DNA of 64,000 nt from an uncultured Bacteroidales bacterium (GTDB taxonomy: Bacteria; Bacteroidota; Bacteroidia; Bacteroidales; F082). The notes below the pieces were generated by a model that worked only from the letters and a program-made list of their open reading frames with translations, had not been told where the DNA came from and ran no database searches. The DNA lies in assembly GCA_905234765.1 (NCBI GenBank), contig CAJOIF010000010.1, positions 1 to 64,000 of the forward strand, read 5' to 3'. The position numbers and the translations under genes are program-made. Positions 1-8,826 of this stretch are shown piece after piece (the stretch's first letter is position 1; each line of letters starts with the position of its first letter).

Positions 1-124
1 ACCCACAACCACTTTTCTCAACTTTTTTTTGTCATACAACGCAATACACTGTAAACCAATAGGAAAAAATTTTACCACAAACCAAAAATATCTAAAATAT
101 GCACATTATATTATATATAAAACG

Positions 125-164
125 GAAAATCCCCCACGAACTAACCTGTTCGCAAGGGATTTTC
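125..164 (-). terminator. Probable terminator of the rimP-nusA-infB operon
   Basis: Just downstream of the infB stop, GAAAATCCC (125-133) pairs perfectly with GGGATTTTC (156-164), and an inner CGAAC/GTTCG stem continues the hairpin. Read on the minus strand it is followed by a short T-rich stretch. Nothing else was recognised in the AT-rich first 188 bases. Confidence 0.55.
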
Positions 165-188
165 TGCACACTGCACTGATGATTGTGC

Positions 189-3083
189 CTACAGTTTACG
201 AGCAATCTCCTTCTCGGTGTAACCTTCAATGATGTCACCGACTTTGATGTCGTTGTAGTTTTCGATGTTCAAACCGCAGTCCATACCGGCCGCCACTTCC
301 TTGACATCGTCCTTGTAACGTTTCAGTGAACCGAGCGTACCTGTGTAGACCACAATACCATCGCGGATCACGCGAATCTTGGTATTGCGCGTCACTTTGC
401 CATCCAAGACCATGCAACCAGCAATCGTACCGACCTTGCTGATCTTGAAGGTCTCGCGGATCTCAAGGTTGCAAGTAACCACTTCCTCGATTTCGGGCGC
501 CAACATACCTTCGATAGCGGCCTTGATTTCCTCAATGGCGGTATAGATGATGGAATACAGACGGATGTCTATCTTCTCATTCTCAGCCATCTTACGAGCC
601 TGAGCCGTAGGACGCACATTGAAGCCCACGATGACAGCATTGGAAGCCGAAGCCAGCATGACATCTGACTCGCTGATGGCACCCACCGACTTGTGGATGA
701 CATTGACCTGCACCTCTTCTGTCGAGAGTTTCAGCAAACTGTCGGACAAAGCCTCGACGGAACCGTCGACGTCGGCCTTAACGATGATATTCAATTCCTT
801 GAAGTCGCCAATGGCAATACGACGGCCGATTTCGTCCAAGGTGATGTGCGGGCTGGTGCGGCGCGTCTGCTCGCGCTGTAACTGCTCACGACGGTTGGCA
901 ATGGCTTTCACTTCACGCTCGTCGACCATTACGTTGAATCCGTCGCCAGGCATGGGAGCACCATTCAAACCGAGCAACAGCACCGGCGTTGACGGACCAG
1001 CTTCCTTCACGGGACGGTTGTGGTCGTCGAACATGGCTTTTACCTTGCCGTAAGTCGTGCCAGCCAACACCATATCACCAATCTTTAAGGTGCCGTTCTG
1101 CACCAAAATCTTGGCTACATAACCACGACCCTTGTCCAAAGCAGACTCAATGACCGTACCTTTAGCCAGACGCTTCGGGTTGGCCTTCAAGTCGAGAAGT
1201 TCTGCCTCAAGCAGCACCTTTTCAAGCAAGGCATCAACGTTGAGACCAATCTTAGCAGCGATTTCCTGATCTTGATACTTGCCGCCCCAACTTTCGACGA
1301 GGATGTTCATGTTAGCCAACTGTTCACGAATCTTGTCAGGATTGGCAGTGGGCTTATCTATCTTGTTCAGTGCAAAGACGATAGGAACGCCAGCAGCCTG
1401 GGCGTGGTTGATGGCCTCGACGGTCTGCGGCATCACGCTGTCGTCAGTAGCGATGACGATGATGGCAACGTCCGTAATCTTGGCACCACGAGCACGCATA
1501 GCGGTAAAGGCTTCGTGGCCAGGAGTATCCAAGAAAGTAATCTTCTTGCCGCTCTCAGTGGTCACCTCGTAAGCACCGATGTGCTGGGTGATACCACCAG
1601 CTTCGCCAGCCACCACATTGGTGTTACGGATATAGTCAAGAAGCTTGGTCTTTCCGTGGTCGACGTGACCCATGACGGTGACTACTGGTGCGCGAGGCAC
1701 AAGGTCTTCCTCGTGGTCTTTCTCGTCAGTTTCGGCGATGGCTTCCTGCACATCGGCGCTGACGAAATCAACCTGGAAGCCGAACTCTTCAGCCACCACG
1801 CTCAACGCCTCGGCGTCAAGACGTTGGTTGATGGAAACAGGCATACCGAGACTCATGCAGGTGCCAATGACCTTGACCACTGGGACGTTCATCATGGTGG
1901 CCAACTCGTTGGCGGTCACAAACTCTGTAACTTTCAGCACTTTCTTCTCCTCTTCCTGACGCATCATCTCCTCCATCATGTTGCCAGCCACTTGCTGACG
2001 TTTCTCACGACGGTGCTTTGAGGTCTTCGACTTACCCATAGGCGACAGACGCGCAAGCGTGTCCTTAATCTGCTTCGAGATCTCCTCATCGCTCAACTCA
2101 ACCTTCTCCTCGCGCTTGTTTTTGCCTTTATCTTTCTTGGACAACTTCGGAGTATCCTTAGGACCTCTCTTGTTCTCATTGCCTGCACTCTTGCCTTTCT
2201 CCTGTTTCTGGCCTTTGCCCTGACCTTGTTGCTTGGCAGTGGGATCGACAGGATTCTCCGAGGAGCCTTCTGGCTTGCCAGCGATGCGCTTGCGTTTCTT
2301 TTTACGTTCAGGCGTAGCCTTCGTGCGATGCTTCTCATCCGGCAGCTCAATCTTATCCAAGATTTTAGGTCCCTCCAACTTCTGGACTTCGGTTTTGATG
2401 AACCTAGGTTCGGAAGTACGCTGCTCTTTCTGTTCAGCAGCGGGAGCAGGTTTTTCCTCAGGCTTTTCTTGAGGTTTGGGTTGCTGCTTGGGCTGGGCTT
2501 TCTGCTGCTTACCAGTCGCTTTGGGCTGTTCCTGCTTCGATTCGGCTTTATTCTCTTTCTTAGGTTGTTCCTTGGCCTTTTTCTCGGAACGTGATTTCGG
2601 ATTAAGGCTGTCAAGGTCGATTTTACCCAAGACCTTCAGAGGCGATTCGGATTCCGATTCTTTCTTCGCGTTTTCAGTATCCTGAGCCGATTCGGATTGG
2701 ACAGGTTCGGTCTTCTCATCTGCCTTTGTCTCCTCAGCGGGGGTTTTCGTTGTAATGATTGGCGACATCGTAGTGGAACGGATAATCACCTCCTCTACCT
2801 CTTGGGTGTTCGTTTGAGGCGATGTCGATGATGCCGACTCAACGGAAACAGACCCTCCCTTGTAAGAGATGTTGCCCAATTTCTTGGCTTCATTCTTCAC
2901 TTCCTTCTCGCCCTGGTATTCCTTCACGATCAGATTATACATCTCTGCCGTGAGCTTTGCGTTCGGTGACGAATCGACTTGGAATCCCTTCTTTGCAAGG
3001 AATTCCCTGATGGTCGACACGCCCACATTGAATTCTTTTGCCGCTTTCGACAATCGAATGGTAGTGTTAGCTTCTTCGGACAT
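189..3083 (-). CDS. infB: Translation initiation factor IF-2
   Basis: IF-2 is the GTPase that brings initiator tRNA to the 30S subunit and promotes subunit joining. The 964-residue protein starts with an IF2_N-type helical segment (about 1-60). A long lysine/glutamate/proline-rich low-complexity linker follows to about residue 400. The GTPase core has G1 GHVDHGKT (472-479), G3 DTPGH (from 519) and NKID near 574, followed by the usual beta-barrel and C-terminal domains. The long charged linker is common in Bacteroidota IF-2. It lies 52 nt downstream of nusA in the classic rimP-nusA-infB order, so co-transcription is likely. The ATG at 3083 begins the conserved N-terminal domain. Confidence 0.97.
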   Translation of the reverse strand: MSEEANTTIRLSKAAKEFNVGVSTIREFLAKKGFQVDSSPNAKLTAEMYNLIVKEYQGEKEVKNEAKKLGNISYKGGSVSVESASSTSPQTNTQEVEEVIIRSTTMSPIITTKTPAEETKADEKTEPVQSESAQDTENAKKESESESPLKVLGKIDLDSLNPKSRSEKKAKEQPKKENKAESKQEQPKATGKQQKAQPKQQPKPQEKPEEKPAPAAEQKEQRTSEPRFIKTEVQKLEGPKILDKIELPDEKHRTKATPERKKKRKRIAGKPEGSSENPVDPTAKQQGQGKGQKQEKGKSAGNENKRGPKDTPKLSKKDKGKNKREEKVELSDEEISKQIKDTLARLSPMGKSKTSKHRREKRQQVAGNMMEEMMRQEEEKKVLKVTEFVTANELATMMNVPVVKVIGTCMSLGMPVSINQRLDAEALSVVAEEFGFQVDFVSADVQEAIAETDEKDHEEDLVPRAPVVTVMGHVDHGKTKLLDYIRNTNVVAGEAGGITQHIGAYEVTTESGKKITFLDTPGHEAFTAMRARGAKITDVAIIVIATDDSVMPQTVEAINHAQAAGVPIVFALNKIDKPTANPDKIREQLANMNILVESWGGKYQDQEIAAKIGLNVDALLEKVLLEAELLDLKANPKRLAKGTVIESALDKGRGYVAKILVQNGTLKIGDMVLAGTTYGKVKAMFDDHNRPVKEAGPSTPVLLLGLNGAPMPGDGFNVMVDEREVKAIANRREQLQREQTRRTSPHITLDEIGRRIAIGDFKELNIIVKADVDGSVEALSDSLLKLSTEEVQVNVIHKSVGAISESDVMLASASNAVIVGFNVRPTAQARKMAENEKIDIRLYSIIYTAIEEIKAAIEGMLAPEIEEVVTCNLEIRETFKISKVGTIAGCMVLDGKVTRNTKIRVIRDGIVVYTGTLGSLKRYKDDVKEVAAGMDCGLNIENYNDIKVGDIIEGYTEKEIARKL

Positions 3084-3135
3084 AGTTTCTCTCCCTTCGT
3101 TTCTCGTTAATTATTGTTTTTACAATGACTTGGCA

Positions 3136-4395
3136 TCATTCGTCATCGGATTCAAACTCTGCTTTCAGGATACGGAACACATCTTCAACCGTGTCGATTT
3201 CAAGGTCGGCACGCTTGGCCACCTCTTCAGGAGTGTACGACAGCACGTTCTTGGCGGTGTCGCAGCCCATGTGGACAAGGGCATCAATGACCCATTGGTC
3301 GATTTCATCGGCAAATTCTTGAAGATCAACGTCTTCTTCCGAGTTGTTGGCTTCGCTGTTGCGGTAAACGTCAATCTCGTAGCCCGTCAATTTTCCGGCG
3401 AGTTTGATGTTATAACCGCCCTTACCGATAGCAAGGCTGATTTGGTCGTTCTCCATGTACACATTGGCCATAGTGTTGTCCTCGCTGATGCGGATTTCCG
3501 TAATCTTGGCGGGGCTGAGGGCACGTTGGATGAAGAGCTTCGGATTGGTCGTCCAGTTGATGACGTCGATATTCTCATTGCGCAGCTCGCGGACGATACC
3601 ATGGATACGCGATCCTTTCATGCCGACGCAGGCACCCACGGGGTCGATGCGGTCGTCATAGCTCTCCACGGCAATCTTGGCGCGTTGACCGGGCTCACGG
3701 ACAATCTTCTTCACAGTGATGAGGCCGTCATAGATTTCAGGAACTTCCGCCTCCAAGAGACGTTGCAGGAAAATCTCGGAAGTACGCGACAAGACCACGA
3801 CAGGCGAGCCGTTGACGTTCTCAACGCTCTTGACGATGGCGCGAAGCGTATCACCTTTCTTATATATATCACTCGGGATCTGCTCGGCGCGAGGAACAGT
3901 CAATTCAATGCCCTCATCGTCAACGACCACGATTTCACGTTTCCACACATGCGTCACCTCGGCAGTGATAATGTCACCCACTTTCTCCTTATACTTCTGG
4001 AATATGCTTTCCTTCTCGTATTCAAGCACTTTAGCTTGCAAGTTCTGACGCAATGCCAGAATGTCGCGACGGCCAAAGGTCTCAATCTTCAACACTTCAC
4101 TCACATCGTCCCCGACCTCAAAATCAGGTTCAATCTTGATGGCATCGGACAACTTGATTTCCCTTGCCGGGTCTTTCAACTCATTGTCCTCGACAACGGT
4201 GCGGTTGTGATAGATCTCGAAGTCGCCCTTATCGACATTCACGATGATGTCGATGAACTCCTCGGTGTTGGTGTTGAACTTCTTATCGAGGGTGCCTCTA
4301 AACACATCCTCGATGATACGCATCATGGCCTCGCGGTCGATGTTCTTGAATTCCTTGAATTCGGAAAATGTTTCAACTAATTTGTAATTGTCCAT
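3136..4395 (-). CDS. nusA: Transcription termination/antitermination protein NusA
   Basis: NusA binds RNA polymerase and modulates pausing, termination and antitermination. The 419-residue product shows the N-terminal NusA domain (about 1-130), an S1 RNA-binding domain (about 130-200, containing a GDTLRAIVKSVE segment) and tandem KH domains (about 220-345, with VGMKGSRIHGIVREL and IGKGGYNIKLAGKLTG). An acidic C-terminal tail follows. It lies between rimP (48 nt upstream) and infB (52 nt downstream), the conserved bacterial arrangement. Length and start fit the family. Confidence 0.97.
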   Translation of the reverse strand: MDNYKLVETFSEFKEFKNIDREAMMRIIEDVFRGTLDKKFNTNTEEFIDIIVNVDKGDFEIYHNRTVVEDNELKDPAREIKLSDAIKIEPDFEVGDDVSEVLKIETFGRRDILALRQNLQAKVLEYEKESIFQKYKEKVGDIITAEVTHVWKREIVVVDDEGIELTVPRAEQIPSDIYKKGDTLRAIVKSVENVNGSPVVVLSRTSEIFLQRLLEAEVPEIYDGLITVKKIVREPGQRAKIAVESYDDRIDPVGACVGMKGSRIHGIVRELRNENIDVINWTTNPKLFIQRALSPAKITEIRISEDNTMANVYMENDQISLAIGKGGYNIKLAGKLTGYEIDVYRNSEANNSEEDVDLQEFADEIDQWVIDALVHMGCDTAKNVLSYTPEEVAKRADLEIDTVEDVFRILKAEFESDDE

Positions 4396-4443
4396 TATTT
4401 ATTAATTTAAAATTTCAAATTTAAAGATTTAAGATTCAATGTA

Positions 4444-4899
4444 TTAGAAGATTATTGCGGGTTTGATTTCAGTTTTCTTGCGGTCGAAGAAAAGGTTGAC
4501 AGGATTATCGGCAGGTTTCTTCTTTGAGGTTTTCTTGGGTGCGGGCAGGATTTCGACTTTCTCTGCATCAAAAGCGACAAGTTTTCCTTGCAACTTGCCC
4601 AATTCTTTCGTCTTAATCTCCACATCCTTGCCCACATATTTCTGCAGCTGGCGGTCAAGTTTCAAGGCTCCCGTCAGGCCATACGACATCACGCTCAACT
4701 CGAAGTCTTCCACATCACGGTCGAGCTTGCTTTCGATGAAACGGCTGACTTCCACACAATGGTCGATGTTGACAGCCGTATCGGAGTCGATATAAACCTC
4801 TATCACGTTGCTAGGCTTCACTTTCACGTCAACCAGGAAGCGGTCGCTGTCGACGAGGGCTTCGTTAGTCAAGGCAGCAATTTGTTCTTTTGTAATCAT
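4444..4899 (-). CDS. rimP: Ribosome maturation factor RimP
   Basis: RimP is needed for 30S subunit maturation. The 151-residue protein has the family's two-part build: an N-terminal alpha/beta domain with the D-VDxCVEVSRxIE-type stretch around residues 45-55 and VMSYGLTGALK near 70-80, then a C-terminal SH3-like domain with KELGKLQGKLVAFD. It is the first gene of the rimP-nusA-infB operon and lies just downstream of the tRNA-Gln and its terminator, so the operon promoter must lie in or after that stretch or depend on read-through. No clear -7 element was seen between 4900 and 4923. Confidence 0.93.
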   Translation of the reverse strand: MITKEQIAALTNEALVDSDRFLVDVKVKPSNVIEVYIDSDTAVNIDHCVEVSRFIESKLDRDVEDFELSVMSYGLTGALKLDRQLQKYVGKDVEIKTKELGKLQGKLVAFDAEKVEILPAPKKTSKKKPADNPVNLFFDRKKTEIKPAIIF

Positions 4900-4923
4900 T
4901 TGTAATTCAGCATTTTGTTAAAC

Positions 4924-4958
4924 AAAAAGACCCGTTACTTAAAGTAGCAGGTCTTTCT
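4924..4958 (-). terminator. Rho-independent terminator of tRNA-Gln
   Basis: On the minus strand AAAGACCTGCTACTT can fold onto AAGTAACGGGTCTTT (14 of 15 positions pair, counting one G-U), followed by five T. It lies directly after the tRNA and before rimP, so it probably ends the tRNA transcript. Confidence 0.75.
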
Positions 4959-4970
4959 TCCACCTCAAGT

Positions 4971-5040
4971 TGTCGAGCAAGGATTCGAACCTTGACAGGC
5001 AGAACCAAAATCTGCAGTGCTGCCATTACACCACTCGACA
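4971..5040 (-). tRNA. tRNA-Gln (anticodon TTG)
   Basis: Read on the minus strand, the acceptor arms TGTCGAG and CTCGACA pair over seven base pairs. The anticodon stem CAGA/TCTG encloses a loop with TTG at the anticodon position, and the T arm has the GGTTCGAATCC consensus. The 3' CCA is not encoded, as is usual in Bacteroidota. The length of 70 nt fits a glutamine tRNA. Confidence 0.96.
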
Positions 5041-5063
5041 TCACTCATTTCTGAATGCGGGTG

Positions 5064-5071
5064 CAAAAGTA
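5064..5071 (-). promoter_or_regulatory. -7 promoter element for tRNA-Gln
   Basis: TACTTTTG on the minus strand matches the Bacteroidota TAnnTTTG consensus and lies 23 nt upstream of the tRNA 5' end. Confidence 0.6.
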
Positions 5072-5102
5072 CGACTTTTTTAGATACGCGCAAGTGTTTT
5101 TT

Positions 5103-5720
5103 TCATTTTTTTGAAAAAAAGTGAAATTTGCGTTGCGGCAATAGGGCTTCATGCACCTTTATCACTTGTTCCAAAAGGAATCCGTCCTCGTCGTCATTAT
5201 CGTGTTCGATGATGAAGTCCGCCCTCTCACGCTTCTCGTTTTCAGGCCATTGCAAAGCCATTCGCTCGCGCACCTCGGCCTCATCGCAATGGTCGCGAAG
5301 CATCACACGGCGCAGACGGGTCTGTTCATCGGCCGACACCATGATTACAGCATCAAAACGGTCGGCGAGCCCTTTCTCGAAGATGATGGCCGATTCATAA
5401 AGCACATAAGGGGTTTCCTGTTGCTCGGCCCACGCATCGAAATAGGCATTCAAAGCCGGATAAAGCAACTGCTCCACCTCGCGCATGGCTTCCTTATCGT
5501 TGAAGATGATTTCGGCGATGCGCTTTCTGTTGACTTGGTTGTCATCACAATACACATCCTCACCAAAACGGGTTTTCATGGCCTCACGGATGTCGTCGCG
5601 GTCGTAAAGCCGTTTGGCTTCCTCATCGCTGTTGAAGACAGGGATGCCTATGCGTTGGAAAAGTTGGCAAACCCATGACTTACCACTGCCGATATTGCCG
5701 GTAAGAGCCACCTTTTTCAT
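5103..5720 (-). CDS. coaE: Dephospho-CoA kinase
   Basis: CoaE carries out the last step of coenzyme A synthesis, phosphorylating the 3'-hydroxyl of dephospho-CoA. The P-loop GNIGSGKS lies at residues 8-15, followed by the typical GIPVFNSDEEAKRLY segment and a lid region with RMALQWPENEKRERADFIIEHD. The ATG at 5720 gives a normal 205-residue protein. The frame stays open further upstream, but that part overlaps the ybbR-like gene and lacks family similarity. Start and stop overlap as ATGA with the upstream ybbR-like gene, which suggests translational coupling. Confidence 0.95.
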   Translation of the reverse strand: MKKVALTGNIGSGKSWVCQLFQRIGIPVFNSDEEAKRLYDRDDIREAMKTRFGEDVYCDDNQVNRKRIAEIIFNDKEAMREVEQLLYPALNAYFDAWAEQQETPYVLYESAIIFEKGLADRFDAVIMVSADEQTRLRRVMLRDHCDEAEVRERMALQWPENEKRERADFIIEHDNDDEDGFLLEQVIKVHEALLPQRKFHFFSKK

Positions 5721-6643
5721 TGCACAATGAGATACTCCACCTTTTCGGGGGCGGTGTTGAGGATTTGAACATACTGAGGCCACACGGTAAGATGCACGTC
5801 CAGCAAAGGCTGCAACGCCTCGAGCTGACGTTCATCCACCTCTGCCTTGAACAAATCAGGGACAAGGCCGGGATAATCCTTGATGGCGACGAGGCATTTC
5901 ACGGTCATTTCGTCGGGAAAGAGTCGAATGTGAAGCGTTTCGGGAGCACTAAGAGGCACGGTGACATCCGCTTCGGTGAACCGTTCCACCTGGACCGTGG
6001 CGTTCACAGAGTTCACTTCAGAGTGAATCCGTCCACCGAGCAAATCCAAGGCCACCGTCTCAGTAAAACTCTCATTTACATTGACTTTTGAAAGCAACTC
6101 GGTGGAAACCGATTTCAGCGTATCGATGACTTCCTCGGGACCATACACCGTCACGGAAGCGGGGTCAAGTACGGGAATGCCATATACGCCGAACTGACGG
6201 TGCGTCCTGATGTCAGAGCGCAAAACCACTGGCAGCACCTTTGACTTAAGCGGATCCAGGTTGAAATACACCTTGTCATCGTTCATAACGAGCCCCGAAG
6301 GACTCACGTCAAGCATCTCAGCGATACGATCCGTCACATACAAGCTGCTGAACGAATAAGTCGTGCCATTCTCAAGACGATAAGGCACCTCATCCAAAGG
6401 CAGGCTGACAACGCGTTTGGCCTCCCGTATCATCCTGTATCTCAAGGTGTGGAAGCCGTCGGCTGTCAACGAAAACTTTGCGGTCTGCTCTGGCGTTGAA
6501 AGCCACTTGTCGGCAGGCACCTGTTCAATCCTGACACGGTATACGACCTGCGTCGTGTAGTCTTCCGACAGCTTGACAAACAGCCAAAGGACCGTCGAGA
6601 TGACCACAAAAACCAAAAAAGAAAAAACAGACCGATTGTTCAT
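5717..6643 (-). CDS. YbbR-like domain protein
   Basis: This 308-residue protein has one N-terminal transmembrane segment (about residues 7-24) followed by beta-rich YbbR-type repeats on the extracytoplasmic side, for example the stretch with GIPVLDPASVTVYGPEEVIDTL around 170-190. YbbR proteins in other phyla influence diadenylate cyclase CdaA. In Bacteroidota the gene regularly sits between yajC and coaE, as here, and its role there is not established. It is 9 nt downstream of yajC and overlaps coaE by 4 nt. Confidence 0.85.
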   Translation of the reverse strand: MNNRSVFSFLVFVVISTVLWLFVKLSEDYTTQVVYRVRIEQVPADKWLSTPEQTAKFSLTADGFHTLRYRMIREAKRVVSLPLDEVPYRLENGTTYSFSSLYVTDRIAEMLDVSPSGLVMNDDKVYFNLDPLKSKVLPVVLRSDIRTHRQFGVYGIPVLDPASVTVYGPEEVIDTLKSVSTELLSKVNVNESFTETVALDLLGGRIHSEVNSVNATVQVERFTEADVTVPLSAPETLHIRLFPDEMTVKCLVAIKDYPGLVPDLFKAEVDERQLEALQPLLDVHLTVWPQYVQILNTAPEKVEYLIVQ

Positions 6644-6652
6644 GGTTTAGGC

Positions 6653-6979
6653 TTAAGCCTGACCGACAGAGGCGGGATCCTTCACAAGGGCCGTCTTCTC
6701 CACTTCGACTTCCATATTGGGAGCAATGGAAAGCATCACGGTCGTTTCCTTCACTTCGGTAATCTTACCATGGAAACCGCCGATGGTGACCACCTTGTCA
6801 CCTTTCTTCAGTTCGTTGCGGAATCTCTGTTCTTCCTTGGCCTTCTTCGACTGCGGACGAATGAAGAACAACCAGAAAACCACGATGAGCAGAACGATGA
6901 AGATGAGGCTTGACCACATGGAACCACCCTGCGGCTGGGCTTGTTCCTGTAACAAGATAAATAAGTTATTCATTTTCAA
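6653..6979 (-). CDS. yajC: Preprotein translocase accessory subunit YajC
   Basis: YajC is a small single-pass membrane protein associated with the SecDF-Sec translocase. The 108-residue product has a short N-terminus, a hydrophobic segment at about residues 20-42 ending in the family signature FFIRPQSKKAKE, and a soluble tail with KKGDKVVTIGGFHGKITEV. It lies in the conserved DUF1573-yajC-ybbR-coaE run. An alternative ATG two codons downstream would change little. Confidence 0.95.
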   Translation of the reverse strand: MKMNNLFILLQEQAQPQGGSMWSSLIFIVLLIVVFWLFFIRPQSKKAKEEQRFRNELKKGDKVVTIGGFHGKITEVKETTVMLSIAPNMEVEVEKTALVKDPASVGQA

Positions 6980-6993
6980 TGATTTATTATAAG

Positions 6994-7446
6994 TTAATAT
7001 TGGTCAGGAGTTTGAACGGTCGCTTTCAAGCGAAGCGAGGTTTGTCCAGGATTGGTATTGGTAACGACCGTAAGCGTACGTGTTTGGACACCGTGATGGC
7101 CTTTGCTGTCATAAGTCGCCTTGATCACGCCGTCTTTTCCAGGAGCGATGGGTTCTTTGGAGAACTCGCCCACGGTGCAGCCACAACTTGTCGCCACATT
7201 GCTGACGAGAAGCGGGGCGGTGCCCGTGTTGGTGAAATGGAAGGAATATGTCACCTTCTCGCCTTGCAGCACCGTGCCAAAATCATGCTCCGTCTTGTCG
7301 AAAGTGATGACAGGCTGTTTGTCGGAAGGCTGGGTGGCTGATTTTGGGTTGGTGACCAAGTCCGTGGAGAGTTTTCCCTCGTCGCTACTATTACAAGCGG
7401 CAAGAAGGCACAAGGCCAAAATCAAAGCGGAAAGCAGATGCTTCAT
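6994..7446 (-). CDS. DUF1573 lipoprotein
   Basis: The 150-residue protein starts with a lipoprotein signal with lipobox cysteine at 18. It then has a single DUF1573 immunoglobulin-like domain with the hallmark FDFGTV-type opening (here HDFGTVLQGEKV) and the TSCGCTV motif followed by PIAPG. Such proteins are very common in Bacteroidota envelopes; their molecular role is unknown. It is the first gene of the DUF1573-yajC-ybbR-coaE unit and follows the T9SS cargo gene upstream by 12 nt, so read-through from the promoter at 8765 is possible. Confidence 0.9.
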   Translation of the reverse strand: MKHLLSALILALCLLAACNSSDEGKLSTDLVTNPKSATQPSDKQPVITFDKTEHDFGTVLQGEKVTYSFHFTNTGTAPLLVSNVATSCGCTVGEFSKEPIAPGKDGVIKATYDSKGHHGVQTRTLTVVTNTNPGQTSLRLKATVQTPDQY

Positions 7447-7458
7447 ATTTTTTTGGAA

Positions 7459-8745
7459 TTATTTGTTCGGACGTTGTGCTGTGACGATCATGATGGAGCC
7501 TTGATAGTGGGCGTCCTGCTTGAGTCCGTGACACTTCAGCACGTAGAAATAGGTGCCATCGGAGAGGCCGCCACCGTCCCAATCGTTCTGATAATCTTTG
7601 GAATAGTACACCACACGACCCCAACGGTTGAATATGGTCAGCTCTGTGGATTCGTAATAGCGGCTCAACGGTTCGTAGTTCTCGTATTCGTATCCCGTAT
7701 CACGCTGACCTCTGCTGCCTCCAATAGAAGGATTCTCGCCACCATTGGCGTTGCCACCACCATTGTCAATAGCGATAATGAAATAGTCATTGATATTATC
7801 GCCATTAGGGGTGAACACATTGGGAATCTTCAACTTGACAGGCTCCACTTGGATGGTCTGAAAATATGAGGTGTCGCAGCCTTGCGGGTTGTACACCTTC
7901 AGCTCGGTGGTGTATGCACCTGTCTCAACATAAGTGAAACGAGGTTCCGGTTCGGTCGACGTAATATTATAGGTAGGATTCAATACCCAAAAATAATGGT
8001 TGATGTCTATAATGCCAATCGAGTCGTTGACCGGTTTGTTCTCAAACGAGAAGGTGACGTGCGGATTTTGAAGGTACAAGGTATCATCGGGATCGGTGAG
8101 AATCTCGACCAAAGGATTGGTGTAGGCCTTTAGGGTCGTGCTGTCCCATTGGACACAGCCTCGGTTGTCGGTCACCTTGATACGATAGTAGCAAAATGCT
8201 TCGAGGCCGACGGCCCATGAATCATCGCCAGGCGCGATGTGAAGCGGGCTCACATCCCATGCGTATTCAAACGGGGGTGCAAAAGCCACCGAAGTGGAGT
8301 CAACCCACGCCCTCACCTGAGCGGTGTGTCCATTGGTCTCCGCACGGTTGCTGCAAGTCTTCTGCTCTTGCTTGAACTTGATTCTGAAGACCGGTTTCAG
8401 TCCTACGGTAAACGAAGGATGGTAAAGGAGCGACGAGTCCTGGTCCAAGACTTCTACTGAATATACTAACTCATAAATTCCGGGATCATTGAGGGCGTCA
8501 GAAGGTCTGACCGGCTGTGTCCTCAACGTATTCCCCACCTGATTCTCCAATGGTTGATTGTCACGATACCACTGAAATGTATACTGATAATTGTCGGGAA
8601 CGCTCAACACTATTTCTTCTCCACTGCAAACGGGCATCACCTTGTCACAGGTAATCTCGTAAGGCTCCTGAGCCCAAGCAAACAGCGAACATGCCGTGAA
8701 CAGAAGAAACAGTAAGGCTTTGAATATAATGGATTTATCTTTCAT
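7459..8745 (-). CDS. T9SS type B sorting domain cargo protein
   Basis: The chosen ATG at 8745 gives a 428-residue protein with a Sec signal peptide (about 26 residues). A mid-region of PKD/Ig-like beta domains follows. The C-terminal gliding-motility-associated (type B) sorting domain is recognisable by IPNVFTPNGDNINDYF, the IFNRWGRVVY motif and WDGGGLSDGTYFYVLK. This domain directs export across the outer membrane by the type IX system. A longer reading frame upstream starts inside the promoter and is unlikely. The cargo function is unknown. Confidence 0.88.
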   Translation of the reverse strand: MKDKSIIFKALLFLLFTACSLFAWAQEPYEITCDKVMPVCSGEEIVLSVPDNYQYTFQWYRDNQPLENQVGNTLRTQPVRPSDALNDPGIYELVYSVEVLDQDSSLLYHPSFTVGLKPVFRIKFKQEQKTCSNRAETNGHTAQVRAWVDSTSVAFAPPFEYAWDVSPLHIAPGDDSWAVGLEAFCYYRIKVTDNRGCVQWDSTTLKAYTNPLVEILTDPDDTLYLQNPHVTFSFENKPVNDSIGIIDINHYFWVLNPTYNITSTEPEPRFTYVETGAYTTELKVYNPQGCDTSYFQTIQVEPVKLKIPNVFTPNGDNINDYFIIAIDNGGGNANGGENPSIGGSRGQRDTGYEYENYEPLSRYYESTELTIFNRWGRVVYYSKDYQNDWDGGGLSDGTYFYVLKCHGLKQDAHYQGSIMIVTAQRPNK

Positions 8746-8764
8746 TTGACTCCGAAATAGGTTG

Positions 8765-8772
8765 CAAAGATA
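8765..8772 (-). promoter_or_regulatory. -7 promoter element
   Basis: TATCTTTG on the minus strand, 20 nt upstream of the ATG at 8745, matches the Bacteroidota consensus and is followed by the common GCAACC context. Confidence 0.65.
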
Positions 8773-8826
8773 GGAATTTTCCATTGATGAACGCAACAAG
8801 GCACTGAATATTGTTCCATCAGCCGA

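Noticed and set aside
1..188. A small open frame at 29-232 on the plus strand.
   Set aside because: It runs into the infB coding region in antisense and covers the operon terminator; no protein family features.
2869..4380. A 503-codon open frame on the plus strand opposite nusA and infB, and similar long frames opposite pepT (47256-48398) and ygiQ (39415-40635).
   Set aside because: They lie fully antisense to clearly conserved genes, have no family features and arise from the codon bias of the real genes.
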